Shown here: piece by piece, positions 55,113-64,000 of the stretch
Layout: each line of letters opens with the position of its first letter
How positions within the stretch are numbered: position 1 is the first letter of the stretch
Notes under the pieces: model-generated
Seen by the model: only the letters and a program-made list of their open reading frames with translations
Database searches by the model: none
What the model was told of the DNA's origin: nothing
DNA from: Gentiana macrophylla
Lineage: Eukaryota; Streptophyta; Magnoliopsida; Gentianales; Gentianaceae
Reading direction: 5' to 3'
DNA length: 64,000 nt
Assembly: GCA_026214975.1 (NCBI GenBank)
Contig: CM047810.1
Span: 36,133,318 to 36,197,317 of the forward strand
Position numbers and translations under genes: made by a program

Positions 55113-56300
55113 CAAGCATCATTTTGGAATCGCCTTTGGATGCTTAAAATCCAACCTCAGGTTATACACTTCATTTGGCGAGTAGTCACCAAATGCAATT
55201 GGCGGATTCAAGAATTTATTCCAGTAGAGTCACCGGAGTCTAAACTACATCTTTTATCTAAAAAAATTCCAGTGGGGTCACCGGAACCTAAAACATCAAT
55301 TTTTATCGACAAAACAACATTTTTTTAACAACAAAACTACACTGTTTTAATAGTAAAAAAAATTCGGATCTCAGTGGGGTCGTGTGACCCACCCTACATA
55401 ATGTGTCTCCGCCCCTGCCAACTGCCTTCCGGTTGGAGTAAATTTAGCCTCAAGAGGATGTGGTTCAGCAGTGTGTAGCTTGTGTGGATAAGTCGAGGAA
55501 ACCATTAGCCATTGTTTATTTGAGTGTTCGATCGCTAAAGAAGTCTGGGCTAGAGAATATATAAGCAAGAGGTGGAAAAGGTGGTGTTTGACAAGTGTCG
55601 TCGATGTTATTAATCTGTTGCTTGACTGGGATGATCCTATAACTCGTTCGAGAGCTCTTTATATCTTGTGGCACATGTGGAAAGCATGCTGCTCGTGGAT
55701 CTTCGAACACACCCCGGTAAACATCTCTTCTCTAATAAATAAGGTTGCGGCCTTGGCTGAAGAAATCGAAAGTTTAAACCTTGTGGTTCATTCTGATGCT
55801 AGCCTGCCACCAAGCTCAATATCTTGGATCCCTCTGCCGACTGGTATTGTGAAATGTAATGTTGATGCTGCTATTAAAGATAATACCCTCTCTGTTAATG
55901 GAATTTTTCGAGACTCCGCAGGCACTCTCCTTAATAGTTTCTCGCTAAACTTAGGTCGTGCCTCAGTTGTAGATTTTAGTGAAGGCCTTGTTATCTTCCA
56001 CGTTCTTTCGTTTGCTTTCGCTTACGGATATCGCGATACCTCCATGTAAAACGAGACCAAAACGGTGGTTAGTCGCCTCCAAATTGACGACGAGGATTTC
56101 TCAGGCAATGGTCAAGTGGTAGAAGCTTGCAAGGCTTCATTGTATCGCTTTAATTCGGTCGTCCTCTCGTTTGTTAGATGCTCGGGGAATGTCCCAGCTC
56201 ATTTTATTAGCAAAACGTGCTTTAGCTATTATGTCTTTCGTTGAATGGGGATCCAATCCTTTTTTGGATGTAATTTCTACTTGTATTTTGATAGTGCAAT
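55113..56300 (+). pseudogene. LINE ORF2 remnant (zf-RVT and RNase H), split by a MITE
   Basis: The plus strand reads WNRLWMLKIQPQVIHFIWRV at 55128-55190, the standard start of zf-RVT, then a 221-bp MITE, then LPxGVNLASRGCG, CSLCG and ISHCLFECSIAKEVW (55425-55555). The RNase H part follows: WIPLPTGIVKCNVDAAIKDN (catalytic Asp) and NGIFRDSAGTLLNSFSLNL in the 153-codon ORF 55588-56049, which ends in a TAA. Traces continue to about 56240. Plant LINEs of the L1 type carry this order at their 3' end. Confidence 0.78.
55197..55417. mobile_element. hAT-type MITE inside the LINE remnant, 221 bp
   Basis: Starts AATTGGCGGATTCAAG and ends GTGTCTCCGCCCCTG, a degenerate CAGGGGCGGA-type inverted repeat. 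The 8-bp flanks CCAAATGC and CCAACTGC agree at seven positions. Skipping it rejoins the zf-RVT reading. Confidence 0.65.
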
Positions 56301-58548
56301 TTAATAAAAAATTTCTCCCATAAATTTTTTTTTTGGAATCCACTGCATTTTAAACTATATAATGATTAATTCACCGACCCCATCCCCAACCCATTCCCCG
56401 AAATCCTGCATGTGTGGTCCATGATTTATGTTTTTGTTTGTTTTGTTTGTTTTGGCTTCATATGTATGGTGTAGAACTGAGTGTGTGCAAATTTGTGTGG
56501 AGTAAAGTGATGCCTAAATCATCATCCATCGGATATAGCCTATAGGTTAATGAATACTCTAATCCGGATGCTTGTTCCAAACATTTTATACCATTGATGT
56601 AAATTCACTTATTCTAAGGCTGTTTGGTTTTTATATTAAATAAGTTCTTATTTCATTTTCTTTAAACTCGGTTTTAAAGGTTTTTTTTCTTTAAGATTGG
56701 TGTTCCCGCGGTTTGAGAGTTTGAAAAGCCTATAATAGAGTTCTAATTCTCTCGCAATCTACCCCCTCTCCTCAAGGATGGAACCAGGAATTTTTCAACG
56801 GGTGGGCTGAATTTTTTTTTTCAATGTTATTTATACGGCATAATTTTATAAAAGAGACCAAAATTTATTTATACATGATATATATTCCTTTTTTTTTTTT
56901 TTACTTCCCGCACCACTTTGGAAACGTTAACTCCGTGTCGATTCGATTGGATCGGCGTTCTTCACTAGTAATGACACTTCATAATATAACGTCGGTGTAA
57001 ATCATTGATGCTATTTTTAAATGTCGGGTACCACCGACGTTACTTTCATAAAAATTATCGTGGTGTTTGAAGTAATTTTTTGAGTGTTTGAAGTGATCTT
57101 AGTGGCGGAAATATGAGCGTGCTGCCAATGAAATCATTTTTTGTTGTAATATATACTTTTAGCGACTCATGTTAATTATGTGGAATGTAAGACCAATTAT
57201 CTTGTGGACTGATGGGTTGGTGAGCTGGAGATAGATGCAATATAGTAAAAAATAAAAAGGGTTGGGTGGGCTTAGCCCACCTAAGCCCATACAATAGCTC
57301 CGTCCGGGGCGGCGGCACTAAGGAAGGTTTGGGTCAACCGACCCCAAACCAAAATAAATATCAATGTATTTTTTTATCACCATTTGAAAATTTTATCCCT
57401 AATATGTATTAACTAGACCCGTTAATTTTTTTAAATATCGACCATTGACCCGTATCTATACTTGGATATTTAAAGTTAATATATTAAAAACTTGGGGGAA
57501 TGAGGGAGAATGACAAAAATATTTCATCAATTGAGTAGAAAGACAGTATTTTGAAACTTTTGCATAAAGGATAAAACTATTTATTCACTGTCGAAATTCA
57601 CTTGTGTTCGAAATTTACTGTTTAAATTCACTGCCGATATTCATTGTCGAAATTCACTAATTTTCAAAATTCATTGTCGTAATTCACTAATTTTGAGATT
57701 ATTTTATCGAAATTCATTATTTTCGGGATTATTTGGAGAGATTATTTGATTTTCTGGATTATTTGTTTGTCATACTCGCTATAAAATTATCAATTGTCAT
57801 TCTCCCTATAAAAAATATGTAAATGTCATATTCTTAAAAAATATTCCAAATTATGTTCTTATCCATAATTTTCCATAAAAACTTATAATATGATGTGTTA
57901 TTCTCGATCCTTAACCCGTATCATAAAAATCCTACTGTCGTCCCTATCTCCCATCCTCTTGAAATAACACAAACCACAGCCATAATTATCCTTTTTTGTG
58001 TGGCTAGAGTTGCTCTGATAAAGGTCATCTGATCGTTTATGCGCTTTGTCTACAGACATGTGTAATGAGTTCGAAGGAGATAAGATCCATGATGGATTTT
58101 TGCCTTCAGAATCCAAGTACAAAGGTAAAATGCTTAATCATTTCTCGTTTCCGTTATTGTTTAGAAATTGTATTCTACGTAGAGCTTACGTTAGGGTGTA
58201 ATTCATGTTTGCTTATTGTAGATTTCAAGATTAATTGTTGTGTTGCTCATAGTTAGGACGAAATTAAGGTAACAAGGTTTTCTTATCTAATAAGTTTCAT
58301 CTTTATCTTCAATGATTATATTTTTATTACTATTTTCGGGAAAAGTGCATGAATCGGATATATACAAGTATAATGGTGCCAATAAAGTGAAGGTGATATC
58401 GCTCGCTAAAAGCAGCTCTCGGGGAAGATGGTAAATGTGCAACTTGTGATATCTTTATTTCGGGCTCGGTCTAAAATAATTCAACACCACTCCTATTTTT
58501 AGGTTGGGAATTAGGGTTTTAATCTTGTTATAGTCATTAGGATTATTT
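56301..58548. other. Intergenic stretch, no gene supported
   Basis: 56778-57305 begins GGATGGAACCAGGAATTTTT and ends GCCCATACAATAGCTCCGTCC, resembling another hAT-type MITE, but no duplication is visible. 57575-57715 contains irregular repeats of TCGAAATTCACT. Short ORFs around 57898-58256 have no recognisable content. Confidence 0.5.
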
Positions 58549-59240
58549 TTGGCCTGGATTTATATACAGACGATTTCCAGCATCGTTATTCGACGTCAGT
58601 CCCCTCCTACTGACCAAGGCACCTCTTCTTCAAGAAGGGATCATGAGAAGAAAGAATTCAAGAACCTGTGGAGAATCAAACAATCCCCTAAAATCAAAAC
58701 TTTCTTTTGGATATGCCTATCAAATGCCATCCCAAGTTCCCAACAGCCCAGTTTCTCTCTCGAAGAATTAATCCCCCATTCAGACTCTACTTGCAGAGCA
58801 TGTGGACAGGAGGAAGAACCAATTGAGCTCAATTGGTTATGTCAAAAGATGCATGTGGGCCGGCTCATCGAAGAGCTCCTTCATCAGAAGTGTCGGAAGC
58901 TATGGCGGTGAGATCAGCTTTGATACGGGTAAGGGAGAAAATGTGAACTTGATGTTCTAATTCTAGCAGATTGTCAAAGACATTGTGAACGCGGTTAACA
59001 ACTTTGGGCCTATTGGGCCGGACATTAGTATTCTAATTGAAGATATCTGGGCTCTATAATGGATCGAGGGTTGTTTACGTTAATCGAGCTAAAAACTCTG
59101 CTAGTCATAAGTTGAATCGTTATGTCAAAAGTGTAAGGAGTGGAACTGTTGGGCATCTTCCTTCCCCGTAGGGCTTCTTCAATCTGGATGTAACTTAATT
59201 TTATTTAATGCAATCTTCCTTTCTGAGTAATAAAAAAAAA
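58549..59240 (+). pseudogene. LINE 3' remnant with poly(A)
   Basis: FKNLWRIKQSPKIKTFFWIC and CRACGQEEEPIEL (58650-58830) are zf-RVT blocks. A deletion then brings in the RNase H end: VNNFGPIGPDISILIEDIWA and RVVYVNRAKNSASHKLNRYV, frame-broken, at about 58985-59130. The sequence ends in TAATAAAAAAAAAA (59228-59241), a LINE-like 3' tail. Confidence 0.72.
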
Positions 59241-59241
59241 A

Positions 59242-59352
59242 GTAATGATACAGACACAACGGTGATCTGCACCGTTGATTATAATAAGTGTAAATTGATC
59301 TTGGTGTAATCTCACATGTCGTTGTAGCACAACCGTTGTACTCGTATCATTA
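59242..59352. mobile_element. Small palindromic MITE, about 111 bp
   Basis: TAATGATACAGACACAACGG and CCGTTGTACTCGTATCATTA are inverted (about 18 of 22 positions). It sits directly after the LINE poly(A). Superfamily not determined. Confidence 0.6.
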
Positions 59353-61159
59353 ATAAAAAATAAAAAAATAAAAAATAAAAAGTCATCTGCCTTTTGTTTT
59401 GAATTGAACAATTTTAAACCTGCGAACATATTTCTTCAAAAAAAAACAAAAACTTGCGAACATAAAGCCCAACGGTTGGAATTCGCCAACAGCCTTGTCA
59501 ATATCGACTTTTATGAACGACAACGGCTATATTTTATTCAAATGGGTTGGATACAGCTAGGAGTTTAGGACAAAGATACCACATTGCCGACCTCACTATT
59601 TCTAATTTATCTAATTTAATTATTAAAATCACATACATTAAGAAACCGAGTTTGAGCATTGATTTCATAATAAAATGATTAAAAAGTTCTACTACTATAA
59701 TAATGTAACTTGTTTTTTTACGTTTTTTTTATTTTAATAATTAATGGCAAAACACGGGAAACGTCAATAAATGCAATATCAGAAATGATTTTACTTTATT
59801 TTTTATAACTAAATCAGATAAATTTAAATAGAGGTATTTGATAAAAAAATATTGATAGTACTACAATAAAATACCTTAACAAAGTTTCATAACACAATTT
59901 TATACCATTGATTATCATGTTGGACTCATTGATTCCTAAAAATCCCATAAAAAACGAATAGTGTAAAAGTGTGTCATGGTACTTTGTTATAACCATTTGG
60001 CGGCGAGTGGTGGAACTAGGATTCCGGTGCTTTTGTATTTTCTTTCAACTTTGTGTGTCTTCGGGTTGGGTGTAGTTTTTTTTTGTTTTGTGATTTCTAT
60101 TTTGTTTGGTTTTGTTTTGATAAGCATGCTGCTATTGTGGCCATGTCTGAACACCCCTGCATGTCTGCACCATTAAAATTTTGTTTTTCTTTGCTCAGCA
60201 CGCCACAATCGATTCCTTGTGTGGCTTTGTTTCGGTTTGTTTTGTGTGTTTAGTTTGATAGGTTCTTTTACCGTTTGGTTCACCGGGTAGTGGCTTTGTC
60301 CGGATCTTTTCGATTTTATTTCAGACATTAGTCCGGTTTCTCTAATAAACTTTCGTTTGTGGAAGAAAAAAAGAAAAAAAAACATTTGGTAGTGATACAA
60401 ACATTTCTCTTTGACAAACCACAGATGCTAATGACACAGTTATAACTTGTTCACTCTTCAGATTCTATCTCACACACATTTTATGCAAAAATTCAGAATC
60501 AATTTTTCAATAACACGATATTCAATCGGATGATTCAAAAGTCTATAATCAACTAATCGTTATACAATATTTAATTCCGAAACAGACTGTTTTACCACCC
60601 ACCTACAAACGTATTTCAAGGGTCATTACCAACCCACCTGCCGTTCTGGTGCCTAAACTAAATCACCTCAAATACATGATAGGAATGTTCAAACTAATCG
60701 GTACATACTACTTCATGTGTTTTAACTAAAAATTCAAGCAATTTAAAGCCCCCACCTAACACAAACATTACATCTTTTACACAGAAAAAACAATGTCTTT
60801 TTCTGTCACTATATAGGTTGGGTAGTAGAATTTCAGAAATGAAGAATAAAAATAAAAAGAAGAATACAAAGTTAGGACATTGTTTACACTTTTATAGTTA
60901 CAAAAACAAACCTGTTCACTGGGTTGAGGGTATATCCCTTTCCTACATTGAGAAAATTTTAAACAAGCACCAAACCAACATATTACACAACCATACTTGA
61001 AACACCACCCATTAGCAAATTAAGAGAAAAAAAACTTCTTTCTTGTTTTTCTTTTTTTTTGGACCTTAAATACATCACACAACCTAAATTAAGAAATTCA
61101 ACATTTGGGCTAAGTAAATTAAAGAAATTCAACATTTAATTTGGTGCGAGCTAAAGCTT
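59353..61159. other. Intergenic stretch with MITE-like and LINE-tail-like pieces
   Basis: 59869-59996 has inverted ends (ACCTTAACAAAGTTTCATAA and ATGGTACTTTGTTATAACC) typical of a MITE. 60000-60383 is T/G-rich and ends in AATAAACTTTCG and an A-rich run, like the 3' end of a retroposed transcript. ORFs here are short and unconvincing. Confidence 0.45.
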
Positions 61160-62538
61160 TTAGCGTACAGTTTCTATGCTCTTGCTCAATTCTTCCAACT
61201 TCTTCATCCTCATCTTCTCACTTTCTCCCACCAGCTGTGAACACTCAAAAAAGAGAAGAAAAACAAATATCAACTTTAGGTATATATATATATATCAAAA
61301 CAAAATCAAGACGTATTCGTGGATCCAAAGCGCGATTTATAAGTACTTAATTATACGAACAAATTGTTCAGCAATTCAATTCTGCTCACCTCCATCAATC
61401 TTGTTATCAACTGTACTTTCTCTTTGTTCTTCTCATTGAAAGTATCAAGAGCTTCTTTGTACTCCTTCTCCTGCAGACGCCAAAATTCAAGAATCGAGTT
61501 ATATTAAAAGTTGACAATAAATAGAAAATCTACAAATCAAGCAGGATATTGCCCTCATAATTTTTGTGAAATAAACACACGAAACTCGTCCCACCACCTT
61601 CTTCTGGCAAGCCAACCCCAGTGGTTTTAACTCTTTGTTGACTGCATCGATCTTCTTGCGCACCACAGAAACTTCCTTCTTCATTGGATCTCCGAGTGAT
61701 TCTAATTCCTGGTATTTGACATCCAAGGTAAAATGTTAAAACCAAATCACAACAAATTTCAGCCTGTTTGTAAGTATTTTCAGACTTATTCACTAATAAA
61801 GAGAAACAGACAAGTAATTAAACTCAGAAACAAGAAACCCAGAGCCAAATTTACCACAAATTCATCTAAATTTAACAAATAAGTGCACACAAAAAACTTT
61901 AAACAGGAAAAACTACAAGAAGTATCATTTCATAAGAGTAATTATAATCTCAAGACCTAGATCCGACCGAAAAAGTCTTGATTTTTTAAGGGGTTATATA
62001 GCCCTTCAAGTCAAACTTGTCTTTCTTCATCGGAAGAACATATTTTTCCTTGAATTTGTCTAAGTAATTGTAAAATAAAGTTTCATGGCTCCATCACAGA
62101 GGGGGAAAAAACGAAATTTGGTCAGTAAAGATTAGGCAAAAAATGAGTGAAATTCGTTCAATTTTGGCTTAATGACCTAACAATTTAAAAACATTTTGCA
62201 ATCCCCTTTTGCTTTGCTTTCCCAAAACATTAGGCCGGCTAAAATTAGAAATTAGAAGAAATCTGGAAACAAAACAAAAAGTATACCTCACGAATAGTAG
62301 CCAATCGCTTAGTTTCTTCCTCAATTCGGCCCAACTGAGCAGCGACTCTCTCCTTGACCTCCATTTTCTTCTTCTCTATCTCCTCTTCCTTAGCCCTGAA
62401 AGTTGAGAGCGCAGATTTTGACATCTCTTCATCTTCTTTGCTTAAGCTTCCATTGAAGCTAAAGCTTCCAGAAATCTGGCCAGACTGCATCAGGGTTTGT
62501 AGCTGCTCAGAGGGTTGTCTTTGGGGTGGTTGAGCCAT
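61160..62538 (-). CDS. GORAB: RAB6-interacting-golgin-like protein, four exons, 172 residues
   Basis: Exons 62538-62287, 61708-61598, 61470-61390 and 61234-61160 join with GT-AG introns of 578, 127 and 155 bp, all in phase 0. The protein starts MAQPPQRQPSEQLQTL, then LSKEDEEMSKSALSTFRAKE, EEETKRLATIRE, ELESLGDPMKKEVSVVRKKI, CQKKEKEYKEAL and EELSKSIETVR. From residue ~33 it is one long coiled coil. This matches my memory of plant proteins annotated RAB6-interacting golgin (GORAB-like), expected at the Golgi in vesicle traffic. No stop or frameshift is seen and splice sites are strong. The 5' flank on the minus strand is a GAAAA-rich tract (62600-62690) without a clear TATA box. Confidence 0.88.
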
Positions 62539-63391
62539 TTTTCGGTTGGGTTCAAGATTGCTGCTTTCAGAGAAAACCCTTCTTCTTCCTTGAGCTGGTC
62601 CCTTTATTCTCCTCTGCTTTCTTTTTCTTCTTCTTTTTGCTATTTAGCTTTTCCTTTTCTTTTCTTTTCTTTTCTTTTTCTTTTTTTCGTGATAGTGGGT
62701 GGTGGGGGTCTGAATTATCTTTGTGTTCTCTCTCTGCTACAGCTAATATCAACAAGGTTTACAAAGCTGGCCTGATTGGAACACTCTCTCAGCTTATAGC
62801 TTTATGAAGATATTTGCCTCCCTCAATGTAACGGATATAAATAATTCAGATATACACTTTTAAGTTTTATGTAAATTTTAAAAAGATCATAGAGGAAATG
62901 TAATTAGTGTTTCAAGATTACTAGAAACTAACATAAATGGTTGATCTTCTATTTTATTAATGTATATTTCTATATTTTCGTTTTTCCTCTATTTTTACAA
63001 TTTTTTGTTGATGAAACAAATACAACACGGTAATCCTAGATCACCCTAAAATTAGTGTAAGTTTTAACTTGATAATACAAAATATGTGTACTTTTTTTTA
63101 ATTTATATTTTATTTTTTTGCGCGGATCTGAAAGTGACACACTAAATATCGCCAATGGAAATCGAATCCAGAATCGTCAATCCATGGTATAATCTAATGT
63201 AATCATTGGTGATGTCTCGGGTACATAATACAAAATATGTGATCTTTAGTATTCTACATTGATAATGCAAATATGATACTATAACATCAATTTAAATATT
63301 TTTAAAGATAACAATTTGTTACCTGTATAATATCATGCATCTTTGTTACACGAATATGCCAAATGGGGGTGGGGGGAGGGAGGGGGGAGGA
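62539..63391. other. Upstream region of the golgin-like gene and spacer
   Basis: 62575-62700 is C/T-rich on the plus strand, probably 5' untranslated/promoter-proximal sequence of the minus-strand gene. 62810-63330 is AT-rich with no feature recognised. The plus-strand ORFs near 62520-62800 are low-complexity shadows. Confidence 0.55.
63364..63389 (+). other. Strong G-quadruplex motif
   Basis: Plus-strand GGGGGTGGGGGGAGGGAGGG continues with more Gs: at least four runs of three or more G separated by single bases. Confidence 0.85.
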
Positions 63392-63910
63392 CTACTCATT
63401 TGGGAGATGAGCTCCCCTCAAATCATTAGCAAGAAACTCAGCAGCCTCAGTGGGAGGATCCTCCCCAATGGTAACACCCATCAGACTGTCATGGCCTATT
63501 CTAGCAAGCCTATCAGCCACCCTATTGGCTTCACGGTGCTTAAAGGTAATCAGATTCTCCCACTCAGCTTCCTTCATCCTGTAGATGTCTTCAATGATAG
63601 AAAGGTTATCTTCATTCATTCTTCTGTTGTTAATGGCTGTCACGGCAGCAAGTGAGTCGGACTCAATCCATAAAGCAGGCACCCCAAATATTTCACCAGC
63701 ATCATAGCTTCACTTATAGGCATCGGTTCTCCAATGAAAATGGTGCTCTTGCCTATAGCTCCAGCAAAACCCTTCACCCAACGTCCGCCCGAGTCTCTGA
63801 AACTCCTCATATGGCAATATCACCTTTGCCCTTATCATCAAGGTTGATAACACTGGCATCAGTATTGGCTTTTAACCATCCAAGGGGGGAGACTTCCAAT
63901 TGATCCATTG
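63392..63910 (-). pseudogene. RNase H domain fragment (RVT_3, LINE-type)
   Basis: The minus strand begins with WLKANTDASVINLDDKGKGD (about 63880-63825), which has the first catalytic Asp. It breaks frame in the middle and continues in the ORF 63682-63392: PALWIESDSLAAVTAINNRR (catalytic Asp), KHREANRVADRLARIGHDSL and a short tail. Such RNase H pieces are the 3' part of plant LINEs, or occur as stand-alone RNase H-like genes. The stops in the first half favour a remnant. Confidence 0.75.
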
Positions 63911-64000
63911 AGGTTCCTTAGAAATACAAGGCAATAAATTAGTGCAGAAAACAACATAAGATTCTTTAGCACAATAAAATGGTGTTAGTATATTCAAGGC

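Noticed and set aside
55588..56049. Stand-alone 153-residue gene
   Set aside because: It starts inside a LINE zf-RVT block and ends in the middle of an RNase H domain, so it is a piece of a LINE remnant.
57898..58256. Short ORFs on both strands as a possible small gene with a GT donor near 58125
   Set aside because: No acceptor-linked continuation and no recognisable motif.

Overview
This is nuclear DNA of a flowering plant, most likely a eudicot. The window is AT-rich, carries spliceosomal introns, and is mostly LTR retrotransposons (Athila, Tat and Copia types), a CACTA transposon with plant-type TNP2 and Transposase_24 genes, and small MITE and TRIM elements. I cannot name the species. 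Coding sequences of transposons are nearly all broken.

Layout. 1-6458: an Athila-type Ty3/gypsy element on the minus strand, cut by the window edge (RT, protease, gag, PBS, 1.77-kb LTR). 6856-17937: an 11.1-kb CACTA element with 13-bp identical terminal repeats, a TTT target duplication, two minus-strand genes and three tandem arrays, one with an exact 147-bp period. 19296-54492: a broken host gene on the minus strand. Its three exons lie at 54492-53351, 52725-52477 and 19759-19296. Its second intron of about 32.7 kb holds a small Copia-like element split by a Tork-like Copia, which is itself split by another Copia (TSD TCTCA); a Copia fragment; a Tat-type Ty3/gypsy element (33947-42673, TSD GCGGC); a LINE fragment; two probable solo LTRs; a complete TRIM-like element (48839-49351, TSD ATATA); and several MITEs. 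Two of the three exons also carry MITE insertions, and removing each MITE plus one TSD copy restores the local reading frame.

55100-60400: LINE remnants (zf-RVT and RNase H pieces) and MITEs. 61160-62538: the only gene I judge intact, a four-exon minus-strand gene for a 172-residue RAB6-interacting-golgin-like coiled-coil protein. 63392-63910: another RNase H fragment next to a strong G-quadruplex motif.

No cellular pathway is laid out here. The coherent story is genome structure: a host gene stretched and interrupted by successive insertions beside a compact intact gene, and transposons whose non-coding parts have grown satellite-like arrays and palindrome clusters. Domain names come from my recognition of family patterns. 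No database search was run.
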